Shown here piece by piece: positions 25,700 through 34,312 of a DNA stretch of 42,403 nucleotides. Every line of letters starts with the position of its first letter. Within the stretch, counting starts at the first letter, position 1. The DNA is from Actinomadura sp. 7K507 (lineage in GTDB: Bacteria > Actinomycetota > Actinomycetes > Streptosporangiales > Streptosporangiaceae), in NCBI RefSeq assembly GCF_004348425.1, contig NZ_SMKK01000062.1, positions 1 to 42,403 of the forward strand, in the 5' to 3' direction. The notes under the pieces were generated by a model. That model had not been told where the DNA came from. It searched no databases and saw only the letters and a list, made by a program, of their open reading frames with translations. The position numbers were made by a program, and so were the translations under genes.

Positions 25700-25894
25700 T
25701 CAGCAGGTCTGCGCGCCGCCTCGTCCATAGCAAACGTCGGGTCCCTCGTATCCGGGTGGGCTTTCGTCGCCGCTGTTCGCGAGAGCCAGGAAGACGACTA
25801 GGGCGATCCAGCCCACAACGAACAGGACCACGGCGGTGTGGTCCTCGCTCGCGCTCCCATTATTGCGCTCATCGTCGTCATCATCGGTGCTCAT
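25700..25894 (-). CDS. Small single-pass membrane protein
   Basis: 64 residues from the ATG at 25894 (GAAGA upstream). An acidic, hydrophilic N-terminus (STDDDDDERNNGSASED) is followed by one transmembrane helix (AVVLFVVGWIALVVFLALA) and a short tail with two cysteines (DVCYGRGGAQTC). No family recognised. Composition is unlike a shadow frame. Confidence 0.55.
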   Translation of the reverse strand: MSTDDDDDERNNGSASEDHTAVVLFVVGWIALVVFLALANSGDESPPGYEGPDVCYGRGGAQTC

Positions 25895-26049
25895 GCACAC
25901 ATCTTCGCTCTGCCGATGCGGCCGTGGGGGTGCGCCCGCGTGTGATGTCCGGATGCGGGCATTCACGTTGGACCCGCCGCCGAAATCAGAGAGTCGGTTG
26001 GCTCGCTCCGCGACCCAACCGACCTCGCGAAGATCGATAACAACCGGGG

Positions 26050-27355
26050 TGAGCCGCCCCGAAGTTTCCGGACAGTGGCCCCACTACAATGGGGTGGTCT
26101 GGAAAGGTAGTGATTTGGCTCGTCCGAAGAGGAGCTTCTCTCCCGAGTACCGGGAAGAAGCAGTGAAGTTGGTGGTCGAGACCTCGCGTCCGATCGCGCA
26201 GGTGGCAAAGGAACTCGGGATCAACGCGGGTACCCTGGCGAATTGGGTGGCCGCGTACCGGCGTGCACACGCCGGTGAGGAGCCCGAGTTGTCGTTGGAC
26301 GAGCGAGTCCGGCTGAAAGAGCAGGAACGCGAGATCCGTGAACTGCGCATGGAGAACGACTTCCTGAAAAAGCAGCGGCGTACTTCGCGAAGGAGCAACG
26401 GTGACCTCGAAGTACGAGTTCATCGATGCGGAGTACGCCGGTCCTTCTGGACACCTCGACGGCACCACCCCCAGTATCGTCCGGATGTGCGAATGGCTCG
26501 GCGTGTCCCCGGTCCGGCTTCTATGAATGGCGTTCCCAGCCGGCATCGGCGACCGCTCGGCGCCGTGAGGAACTCAAGGTTCTGGTGCAGTATTTCTTCG
26601 ACGCCTCCGATGGCACCTACGGGTACCGGCGGATCCACGCCGACCTGGCCGGCGCCGACGTGCCCGCCGGGCCCGAACTGGTCCGAGACATCATGCGGGA
26701 GCTGAGCCTGGTGCCCTGCCAGCCGCGTCCCTGGCGGGCGGGCCTGACCGAGCAGGACGGCACCGGCGAGCACCTACCCGATCTGGTCCGCCGCGACTTC
26801 ACCGCCGCGGCCCCCGGCCGGAAACTCGTCGGCGACGTCACCTACGTCGAACATGGGAAGGATGGGTTTATCTCGCCACCGTCATCGACTGCTGCACCAA
26901 AGCCGTCATCGGCTGGGCGATCGACGACAACTACAAGAACCCGCTCATCGAAAAGGCCATCACCATGGCTGCCCGCAATCACCGCCTCGCCGACCAGGCG
27001 ATCCCCCATAGCGGCCGCGGCAGCAATTACACCTCGGCCAGGTTCGGCGGCACCCTGCGCCGGCTCGGGCTGCGCCAATCGGTCGGGCGAACCGGGATCT
27101 GCTACGACAACGCAATGGCCGAATCTTTCTTCGCCGCCCTGAAGAATGAACGCGTTCACCGCACTCAGTATCCGACTCGAGAACACGCGCGCCGTGACAT
27201 CGCGAGGTACATCGAGTTCTGGTACAATTCAAAAAGACGCCACTCGGGACTAGGGTACAGAACCCCGAACCAGGTGTACGCCGAGCATCAGGAACTACAG
27301 CTCACAGCGTGAATTAGCCGCAAATAGAGCTGTCCGGAATCCTCGGGGCGGATCA
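26050..27355 (+). mobile_element. Degenerate IS3-family element with both ends
   Basis: The left end at 26050 (TGAGCCGCCCCGAAGTTTCC) and the right end at 27355, read inward (TGATCCGCCCCGAGGATTCC), match at 17 of 20 positions and begin with TGA as IS3 ends do; the match continues for GGACAG. The element is 1306 bp. The flanking bases (ggg and cta) show no target duplication, so the surroundings have been rearranged or the insertion is old. Confidence 0.75.
26115..27312 (+). pseudogene. IS3 transposase OrfA/OrfB, broken by frameshifts
   Basis: OrfA (TTG start near 26115) has the IS3 helix-turn-helix (SPEYREEAVKLVVETSRPIAQ, ELGINAGTLANWV) and coiled coil, then loses frame at AAAAAGCAG near 26370: the family ending AAAYFAKEQR lies one base out of frame. 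OrfB (TSKYEFIDAEYAG) shifts again near 26510 (GFYEWRSQPAS continues in another frame) and near 26860 (after KLVGDVTYVEH). The integrase core then continues to NERVHRTQYPTREHARRDIARYIEFWYNSKRRHSGLG. The second catalytic aspartate appears replaced: HSGRGSNYTS instead of HSDRGSNYTS. Three frame breaks plus a lost catalytic residue make this a dead element. Confidence 0.85.
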
Positions 27356-27356
27356 C

Positions 27357-27526
27357 TATCAAGGAGCCGAAGCATCGGTGGTCATCACGCCCTACACGGG
27401 CAAGGGCAAGCCCGAGTCGCAGAAGCGGGCCAACCGGTCACACGCCAAGCTCCGCGCGCCGGGCGAACGGGAGAATGCCCCAGCTCAAATCATGGCGGAT
27501 CCTGCGGAAACTGCGCTCCTGAAACT
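27357..27526 (+). pseudogene. C-terminal fragment of an IS5-type transposase
   Basis: Directly after the IS3 right end, a frame reads VVITPYTGKGKPESQKRANRSHAKLRAPGEREN, then the usual LKSWRILRKLRS ending in a second frame. This is the C-terminal region of an IS5-group DDE transposase, beheaded and frameshifted. It is not a piece of the IS at 8323-11379, whose transposase reads differently here. Confidence 0.6.
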
Positions 27527-28252
27527 GGGACGTCGGTATCGACGAGGTGACCTCACGGCAGGCAAGCATGGTAAAGATGTCGACTTCGAATGGAAAGGCG
27601 TACGGCCTAAAAAAGGCCGTCATTGGGCTTACTCGCGAGAGAAGCTCAATCAGACGTTTACCGAAGGGCGAATCGAGTTCCGTAGTACCGGGATGCCCGT
27701 CTACAAGCGGTATCTGGGTGAGCAGCCAGGGGTTGCGCTACAGGACATCTGGAGCGATATCCGCCTGACGTCATCCGATAAGGAGCGTCTGGGCTACCCC
27801 ACACAGAAACGGCTGGGGCTTTTGGAACGCATTCTCGTCGCCAGCACCAATCCGGGTGACGTCGTCCTTGATCCGTTCAGGATGATTCGACGGTGTCATC
27901 CGGATACCGATCGACTCAAAGGGGAACTCACACCGCATCCTTGTCTCGGTTAAGGGTGGCACCACAGGGTCTGCCCACATCCGCGACCTGGTAGGTACGG
28001 TCGAGTCCGAGAAGGCGGCCATGGGGGGTCTTCATCTGCATGAAGAAGCCTACGAAGGCCATGCCTGAGGCAGCTAACCACTCCGGGATCTACACGTACC
28101 CGGTGAACTCGCAGAAGTACCCGAAGGTTCAGATCATCACCGTCGAGGAGCTGCTGTCTGGCAAGCAGCCAACATGCCGACTACTCTCTGCCCTACTTCC
28201 AGGCCAAGAAGCGGACTCAGGACGACTCGGAACAGATGAGCTTCGACGTCTG
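27527..28252 (+). pseudogene. Site-specific DNA methyltransferase, broken
   Basis: First part: HWAYSREKLNQTF, RSTGMPVYKRYLGEQPG, LQDIWSDI, ERLGYPTQKRLGLLERI and NPGDVVLDPF, the C-terminal half of an N4/N6-type DNA methylase ending at the SAM-binding DPF, whose usual following CGCGTT is lost in a deletion and frame break at about 27880. A second piece in another frame (SVKGGTTGSAHIRDLVGTVESEKAAMG) and a third (NHSGIYTYPVNSQKYPKVQIITVEELLSGK, then YFQAKKRTQDDSEQMSFDV) continue the family's C-terminal restriction-like domain. The N-terminal DPPY part is missing. At least three indels; not functional. Confidence 0.75.
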
Positions 28253-28262
28253 AGCGACGGAT

Positions 28263-28292
28263 GAGGCCGGGCCCGTAAAAGGGCCCGGCCTC
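28263..28292 (+). terminator. Strong hairpin terminator
   Basis: A perfect 12-bp stem (GAGGCCGGGCCC at 28263-28274 and GGGCCCGGCCTC at 28281-28292) with a gtaaaa loop, just after the stop of the methyltransferase remnant. Confidence 0.75.
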
Positions 28293-28347
28293 CGGATCAA
28301 CATCCAGGACTTCGCGTGAGTCCGGGGGGGTGTCCCTATGGGATTCG

Positions 28348-29550
28348 TCAAGCCGCTCGGGCGGCGGGTGTGCGCGAGGGCTGGTAGGGCTGTCGATCAC
28401 GGAGCATGGCGTAGATGACGTCTGAGCGGCGGCGGGCCAAGCAGATGAGGGCGGCGTTGTGTTTCTTGCCCTCGGCTCTCTTGCGGTCGTAGTAAGCCCT
28501 GCTCCGCGGGTCGGAGAGGGAGGCGAACGCGGCCAGGAACATGGCGCGTTTGAGGGCCTTGTTGCCGCCTTTGGGTGGGTGTTCGCCCTTGATGGACGAC
28601 CCGGAGCGGCGGGTGACGGGGGCGAGGCCGGCGTAGGCGGCCAGGTGACCGGGGGTCGCGAACGCGGAGATGTCACCGATCTCCAGCAGGATCCGTGCGC
28701 TGGTCCTGACCCCGATGCCCGGCATCGAGATCAGGACCCTGGCAAGAGGGTGGGCATCGAGGATCTCCTCCACCTGGACCGCGACCTGTTCGCGCTGGTC
28801 GTGGACTGATCGCAGGGATCGGGCCAGGTGAGGCAGGACGGTCGTGGCAGCGGTGGTGCCGGGAACCACGACGGTCTGGGCGTCCATCGCGGTCTTGACC
28901 GCTTCGACCAGGCGTCCGGCCATGCGCGGGGCCAGCGGCCTGGTGGTGGCCAGTAGCTCGTCGGTGGTGGCGGCGCGCAGGCCGTCCGGGCCGCCGTGGG
29001 CGATCAGCAGCTCCAGCGCGGCGGGGTGGTGCAGCCGTGGCCCCAGCGCCTTCTCCAGGGCGGGGTGGATGGTGACCAGCAGCCCGCGGATCCGGTTGAC
29101 CAGCCGGGTCGACTCGCCTGCCAGATCGTCGTCGAACCCGACCAGGACTTCCAGCTCGGCCAGGGTCTCCTGGCCGGTGTCGACGCGGCGCAGGGAGTGC
29201 GGGAGGGTGCGGGCGGCGTCGGCGATGATGTAGGCGTCGCGTGCGTCGGTCTTGGCGTTGCCAGGATGCAGGTCAGCCAGGCGCCGCATGGTCAGGCCGG
29301 GCAGGTAGGCGACCTGGCAGCCCGCGTCGCGGGCGACGGCGACGGGCAGCGCGCCGATCGAGGCGGGCTGGTCGACCACCACCAGTACCCGGCCACGGCG
29401 GCTGAGCTGGGTGAACAGGGCACGCAGCCGCTGCTCGTCGTTGGGCAGGGGCTTGTCGTGCAGCTTCTTGCCGGAGGGGTCCAGGGCGCAGGCGTGGTGT
29501 TCGCCCTTGCCGACGTCCAACCCCAAGAACACCGCGTACTCGACGCTCAC
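28348..29550 (-). CDS. IS110-family transposase, intact
   Basis: 400 residues. The N-terminal RuvC-like DEDD domain shows VFLGLDVGKGEHHACALD (first Asp), VVVDQPASIGAL, and the GNAKTDARDAYIIADAAR block with the other acidic residues. The C-terminal Transposase_20 domain has LISMPGIGVRTSARILLEIGD, TPGHLAAYAGLAPVTRRSG, KGGNKALKRAMFLAAFASL and SRAYYDRKRAEGKKHNAALICLARRR with its conserved serine region. Full family length with no frame break, so it may be active. IS110 elements lack terminal inverted repeats; a non-coding end of about 200 bp upstream of the start (29551-29800) may belong to it and hold the bridge-RNA region of such elements, though this is not shown here. Confidence 0.93.
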   Translation of the reverse strand: MSVEYAVFLGLDVGKGEHHACALDPSGKKLHDKPLPNDEQRLRALFTQLSRRGRVLVVVDQPASIGALPVAVARDAGCQVAYLPGLTMRRLADLHPGNAKTDARDAYIIADAARTLPHSLRRVDTGQETLAELEVLVGFDDDLAGESTRLVNRIRGLLVTIHPALEKALGPRLHHPAALELLIAHGGPDGLRAATTDELLATTRPLAPRMAGRLVEAVKTAMDAQTVVVPGTTAATTVLPHLARSLRSVHDQREQVAVQVEEILDAHPLARVLISMPGIGVRTSARILLEIGDISAFATPGHLAAYAGLAPVTRRSGSSIKGEHPPKGGNKALKRAMFLAAFASLSDPRSRAYYDRKRAEGKKHNAALICLARRRSDVIYAMLRDRQPYQPSRTPAARAA

Positions 29551-30005
29551 GTCTACCTCGATCGGCGGTGTTTGGCCTGGTCACAAGTCTCAGCGCCGGC
29601 TGCCGGCATCCACGTTACGGCGAGACGATCTTCCTCGTCACAGACGGTGCCTTGTCCCTATGAGCGGTCCACCGACGCCACCCAGGCCCGGTGACAACAC
29701 CCCCCGGATCATGCCTGCGACAGGGGGCTTGAGTCATGCCGGGCCGGGTGACCTGGCTCCCCGCCATGGCGGGGACGTGAAAACGGTAACGGGCGCCTAG
29801 GCGCCAGCTCTAACGCGATCTTGGTCGCCTGACGGTCCGAGCAGAGAAGCAGCTAACACCAGATGGCCGTCAAACTGGTGAGCGTGAGCAGATCGCAAGT
29901 CTGAGTCAAGTACACGAGGCACTGGGATCACGGTCATCGGACCGTCTGTCGTTGGCCCGAGTCGTCGCACAATGTGTCTTCTGAGAAGTTGATAGTCGTG
30001 TACTG
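29551..30005. other. Non-coding region upstream of the IS110 transposase
   Basis: No gene seen. It contains short GC-rich dyads (ccccgccatggcgggg near 29758-29773) and could include the 5' non-coding end of the IS110 element, from which bridge RNAs are made in characterised IS110 members. I cannot place the element boundary. Confidence 0.3.
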
Positions 30006-30030
30006 GCCGGGCCCCGGAATGAGGCCCGGC
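30006..30030 (-). terminator. Terminator of the small membrane-protein gene
   Basis: GCCGGGCC (30006-30013) pairs with GGCCCGGC (30023-30030) across a 9-base loop, just past the stop of the minus-strand gene at 30041. Its presence supports that gene being real. Confidence 0.6.
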
Positions 30031-30040
30031 TCTTGGGAGG

Positions 30041-30265
30041 CTAGTGCTCTCCTTCTGGCTTGCGCTCGTCCGGGCCGAAGAACCCGGAGAAGCCCATGAT
30101 GGTCAGGATCAGGGCGGAGCTGGCGAGAAATGCCATGAGGCCAGCAACACATGCACTGACGATGGGCGCACTAGCTAGCGTGAGCGCGACGGCGACCACG
30201 ATCCCGATGACCATTCCGGACAGAATAGCAATCAGGATGTATGGCCATGGACTTCGATTACCCAT
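30041..30265 (-). CDS. Small two-helix membrane protein
   Basis: 74 residues, ATG start with AGGGGAC eight bases upstream. Two hydrophobic segments (YILIAILSGMVIGIVVAVALTLA and VSACVAGLMAFLASSALILTIMGF) are separated by a very short turn, and a polar tail FGPDERKPEGEH follows. No family recognised. A hairpin terminator follows directly. Confidence 0.6.
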   Translation of the reverse strand: MGNRSPWPYILIAILSGMVIGIVVAVALTLASAPIVSACVAGLMAFLASSALILTIMGFSGFFGPDERKPEGEH

Positions 30266-31265
30266 GTTCGTATTGTCCCCTGGTTTTTGTCGAGGGCCAG
30301 CCCTAATGAGCGCTCCTCAACTAGTTCCAAAGATCAAACAGGTTGAAGTTGGTACTCCTAACTTCGAGGGGATGTGCCCCGGCGTGCCGTAGACGGGCCC
30401 GAGTCGACTCTGAGCGCCGGGGATTACCCGCAAGATACATGTAGGAAGCGTCGGCGACAAATGTTTGGAGCGAACGAGAATCCCACGCCGGGATCAGACA
30501 CCGAACCACCTTTCGTTCATTCGATACTCGAATGTACACTTTGACTGATTTGTCTGGCTGGAAATCCCAGAAGATGCAACACGATGCTACATCTCCGATA
30601 TATAGGCGCTTTGGATCTTTTGGCCTGGCCTAAACATGCAAGGACCTTGCCAACCCCTCTTGGGTGGCGCGGATACCCAGGACAGCATGACCAGGAGAAT
30701 GAAGTTCTGCGAGGCGTCGAACATGCTGCCGGCGTAGAGGGTCGTCTCGGGCAGCGAGGCACCGGCGTTCCCCTTTAGGAGGCCGACGGCATGACGCTAA
30801 TCAGAACGGCGATGACCGAGCTGGCTCGGCGTCACGGGTTGTTAATAGCGGGGCGAATGTGACGGGCGCCACTCCTTTCCCCGGAAGTCGGCTCGTGGGA
30901 TAACACCGCAACATACAAGCAAAAGAACGACTCTGCTTCACCGCGTATGTGTAGGATCCGCCACAACCATGTCTCTGTTTCGTAAATTACTGCACCGGAC
31001 GGGGAAACGGACACCAGTTACCAATTGGTAAGTATTTCCGTTAAGGAGACCGCCGACAACGCCGTTCAGAAGGCACTTTGTCCTACCGTGCCCCTTTTGG
31101 TTGCTTGTCACTCCCGGATGCACCCCGGCACCGACCTGCATCGTTTCCCATGCCAGTCACGAAGCGTGATCACGAACGGTAGCGGCCGCCCGGAGCCCGC
31201 CACTGGAATTTCGGACAGGTCTCCCAACACCACCTGTCACCTTCGGGTCAGGTCTTAATCACCTT
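30266..31265. other. Lower-GC region without an intact gene
   Basis: About 1 kb of less GC-rich DNA. A minus-strand piece near 30620-30780 reads LLKGNAGASLPETTLYAG followed by MFDASQNFILLVMLSW, which looks like part of a small membrane protein but has no start or intact frame. Nothing else recognised. Confidence 0.35.
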
Positions 31266-32929
31266 TAGCCTCGATCTTTCATGGTGTCGGTCAGGCCGCG
31301 TAGCGGCTTGACCGACTTGTGTTTGGTGGTGCCGGTCATGCTGGTTGCCCGGATGTCGCTCCGGGTGGGCGGGGTTCCACGGGCCCTGTGGTCTCCTTCC
31401 TGGTGTTGTCAGGGCGGGTTGGTGCTGGTCAGCCGGGGTTGGGCAGTGCCGCGAGGCGGGCGAGGGCGTCGGTGATGATGCTGGTCCAGGGCCAGTGCTC
31501 GGGCAGGCGCAGGATGTGTCGGCGTCCGGTAGTGATCAGCCGTCCGGCGGTGTGCAGCAGCCGGAGCCGCAGGCGGCGGGGTTCCCAGGATCGGGCGGGG
31601 CCGGTGAGGGCGAGCATCGGCATCCAGGCCAGCAGGTCCAGGGCGATCTGCACGATCTCCAGCCAGATCTGGTTCTGTGCGGTGTGGTGCAGGGGGAGGT
31701 TGCGCAGGCCAGTGGCGCGGCGGCGCGGACGCGGTCCTCGGCGCGGGCGCGGCGGCGGTGCCGTAGTTCCAGTTCGGCGATCGGCGTGCTGGTGGTGTTG
31801 GTGGCAAAGCAGGTCAGGCGCATGCCGTCGGCGTCGGTGAAGCGCAGCTGGGCGCCCGGGTGCGGGCGTTCCTTGCGCACGATCAGGCGCATCCCGTCCG
31901 GCCAGCCCTGCAAGACCCGGCCGCTGAGCTCGGCGACCCAGGCGCCGTCACGGATGCCGCCGCCGGGTTCGACCGCCGGTGTCCAGGCCGAGTCTGGGAT
32001 CTGCAGGACGGCGGTGTGAATCTGCTCGGTGATGGTCATCCCGACCGAGTACGACAACCACCGGCCACGCGCGGCGAGCCAGCCGACGAACTCATGCGTG
32101 CCGCCGGCGGTGTCGGTGCGGACCAGGGTGCGGCGGCCGCGACGATAGCGGCGCGGCAGCTGGGCCAGCGCCAGTTTCGCGGCGGTGATGTGGTCGGCGG
32201 CGGTGTTACTGCCGGCGTTCCCGGGGCGCAGCAGCCCGGCCACCGGCTCACCCGACCCGCCGGCGCCGTGGTCGACGAATCCCATCAGCGGATGGTGCCC
32301 GAACGTCTTCTTCCAGGTCGGAGCCGCGTCCTGCTTGTCGGAGTGGGCGAGCACCAGCACCCCGTCCAGATCCACTGTCACGTGCCCGTCGGCGTCCGGG
32401 GCGGCCTGTCCGGCCAGCGTCCACACCCGCTCGCGGGCGTCGGCGCGGGCTCGGCGCAGCGCCCTCAGCGCCCGCTCGCCGCCACCGGCCAGGGCGTCGA
32501 TCAGGCGGGACACCGTCGGGTCGGAGGCCACCGGCCCGAACACCCCGGGTTCGGCCCGCAGCATCGCCACATCGGCCAGGCAGTCACCGCCCAGCGCCAC
32601 CGCCAGCGCCACATCCAGCACGACCTTGCCCGGATCATGCACCGCCCGCGGCCTGCGCCAGGGCGCCAACGCCTGCGACAACGCACCGTCCAGCCCGCTC
32701 TTGCGGACGGTTTCCACCAGCAGCACCGCCCCGGCCTGGGAGACCAGACCGCGGCCGTCACCATCAACGCCCACACGCGGGTAGGACCCGATACGCTTGC
32801 TCATCTGAAAAGTGCCTTCTGGACTGGTACGGACAGGACCCTGAACAAGCCCTATCCTCCCAGCGCAGGGGCACTTTTCTTATCTAAACGGGCACTCCCT
32901 ACCCGCCACCCAGTGAAAGCCCGAGGTTA
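31266..32929 (-). mobile_element. IS1380-family element
   Basis: The left end (tagcctcgatctttcatgg from 31266) and the right end read inward from 32929 (taacctcgggctttcactgg) are similar imperfect inverted repeats. They enclose a single IS1380-type transposase gene and about 130 bases of 5' non-coding DNA. No clear 4-bp target duplication is visible. Confidence 0.6.
31429..32804 (-). pseudogene. IS1380-family transposase with a C-terminal frameshift
   Basis: Starts MSKRIGSYPRVGVDGDGRGLV and shows the family blocks GAVLLVETVRKSGLDGALS, DPTVSRLIDAL, GHVTVDLDGVLVLAHS, KTFGHHPLMGFVDHG, VAGLLRPGNAGSNTAADH and LVRTDTAGGTHEFVGWL. Near 31710 the frame slips after ARAEDRVRAA. The natural continuation, TGLRNLPLHHTAQNQIWLEIVQIALDLLAWMP to LARLAALPNPG, is in another frame, so the annotated frame ends in Arg/Ser/Pro-rich junk. 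A single indel in the C-terminal third probably inactivates it. Confidence 0.85.
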
Positions 32930-33324
32930 GTCCCGACGCACTGTCCTCAGGCGTTGGATGGCAGGTCAGAGACCAGAGCCGGACTTCGGCAGGCGTTTAC
33001 CCGACTCACGCATTAGCTCCATGTCCTCGGGATCCCCCGTAAGACCTCTGTGAGCCCCCCGTGGCTGACTAGGGTCGGCCCGTCCCGATAGCGGCATGCA
33101 CCTGCTGCGAACCGTCCGACACACGAAGCCCCGACCGTGTGGGCCGGGGCTCGGTCACGTCGGGTTACCGGTCGAGGTCCCCCGCCATGATGCGATCGAC
33201 CAGGCTCGCCAGCTCGACCAGCGAGACGACAAGGTTGCGCTTGCCGAAAATTGCGTCCGCGCAGGTCAAGCTGCATTCTCGTACTCGTTGAGGATCCCGC
33301 CCAGACGTTGCGTTCTTCGGACGT
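32930..33324. other. Intergenic stretch with a small minus-strand gene end
   Basis: On the minus strand a frame reads DAIFGKRNLVVSLVELASLVDRIMAGDLDR and stops at 33165, followed at 33127-33151 by an AGCCCCG/CGGGGCT hairpin that would terminate it. This looks like the true end of a gene whose start has been lost by about 33290. Family not recognised. Confidence 0.4.
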
Positions 33325-33630
33325 TCAGGTGGGCGAGATCTGGTCTGGTTCGCTGATCGGCGGAGGCAGCGGCTGCAACGGGCGAGCGTTGGCGATGCCC
33401 CGATGAGGCCGATGCTCGTTGTAGAAGACCTCGAACTCGCGAAGGGCGTGGAGCAGGTGCCGCTGATTCCAGATCAACGTGCGGTCCAGGAGCTCACGGC
33501 GGCAGGTCAGCACCCACCGCTCCATCACCGCGTTCATCCTCGGCACCCGCACCCCGGTCAGCACCGCCTGGACGCCGGCATCGGCCAGAACGGTGTCGAA
33601 CAGCTCAGGGAACTTGCCATCCCGACCCAC
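33325..33630 (-). pseudogene. C-terminal fragment of an integrase-core transposase
   Basis: Reads RDGKFPELFDTVLADAGVQAVLTGVRVPRMNAVMERWVLTCRRELLDRTLIWNQRHLLHALREFEVFYNEHRPHRGI, the second half of an rve integrase domain (catalytic Glu in NAVMERW). It begins abruptly at 33630, where an IS110 fragment on the other strand takes over. It is the same type of enzyme as the N-terminal fragment at 14715-15021, so the two may derive from similar elements. Confidence 0.75.
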
Positions 33631-33712
33631 TGAGCAGGGCCTACTACGACCGCAAACGCGCCGAGGGCAAGAAACACAACGCCGCCCTCATCTGCCTGGC
33701 CCGCCGCCCGAG
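33631..33712 (+). pseudogene. Short IS110 fragment, related to the intact copy
   Basis: Encodes SRAYYDRKRAEGKKHNAALI and then CLARR, the same as the C-terminal stretch of the transposase at 28348-29550, with only scattered silent differences over about 75 bases. It is joined at 33630 to the integrase-transposase fragment and at about 33712 to TPR-repeat coding DNA, so it is a scar of recombination. Confidence 0.75.
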
Positions 33713-34305
33713 CAGCTTGACGAATCCGAAGCGCTGACGTACCTGGCTGGGATGCGTGAGGATGCCGGGGACGGCGAAGGCGCCGAACGGCTCGCCCGGC
33801 AGGCCCTCAACGCCGGAGACACCGAAGACACCGAAGCGCTGACGTACCTGGCTGAGGTGCGTGAGGATGCCGGGGACGATGAAGGCGCCGAACGGCTGTA
33901 CCGGCAGGCCGCCGACGCCGGGCACACCAAAGCGCTGACGGCTCTGGCTCGGATGCGTGAGCGGGCAGGGGGCGACGAAGGCGCCCAACGGCTCGCCCGG
34001 CAGACCGCCGACGCCGGGCACATGGATACTGCTACCTCAAGCTCGGCGACCACCCCCGGGCCCGCACCCACCTGCGCAACGGCCTGGGTCTCCAAGACTC
34101 CTCCTACTCTCGGGAAGGCGCCCTGCGGAACGTACTGCTGGCCACCACCTACCTGCACCAGGACCGGCCCGAGCTCGACCAAACCCCTCACCCGTGGCGG
34201 CCGCGGTCTGGACGCGCTGGCGGGCGAGGTCGACTCCACCCGGTGCATCGGCCACCTCTCCCGCCTCGTCGACGGCCTCCGCCGTCCGTCTCCGCCCATG
34301 ACCAA
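33713..34305 (+). pseudogene. TPR/Sel1-like repeat and regulator remnants
   Basis: Three tandem repeats of about 36 residues each read ALTYLAGMREDAGDGEGAERLARQ, ALTYLAEVREDAGDDEGAERLYRQ and ALTALARMRERAGGDEGAQRLARQ, the Sel1/TPR-like repeats common in actinomycete NTPases. After about 34020 the frame changes and YCYLKLGDHPRARTHLRNGL and ALRNVLLATTYLHQDRPELD appear, the TPR tail of an XRE-type regulator. A final switch leads to LAGEVDSTRCIGHLSRLVDGLRR, the usual last helix of such proteins. Two broken genes are probably fused here; none has a start. Confidence 0.55.
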
Positions 34306-34312
34306 CGCTGAG

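Noticed and set aside
26365..26400. Programmed -1 frameshift at the AAAAAG run of the IS3 OrfA
   Set aside because: A -1 slip there would restore only the normal OrfA ending, not fuse OrfA to OrfB, and OrfB has two more breaks and a catalytic substitution, so simple decay is more likely.
30321..30539. Minus-strand 72-codon frame in the low-GC stretch
   Set aside because: No ribosome-binding site and no recognisable domain; kept only as part of the intergenic note.
31860..32930. Plus-strand frame of 356 codons
   Set aside because: It is the antisense shadow of the IS1380 transposase gene.
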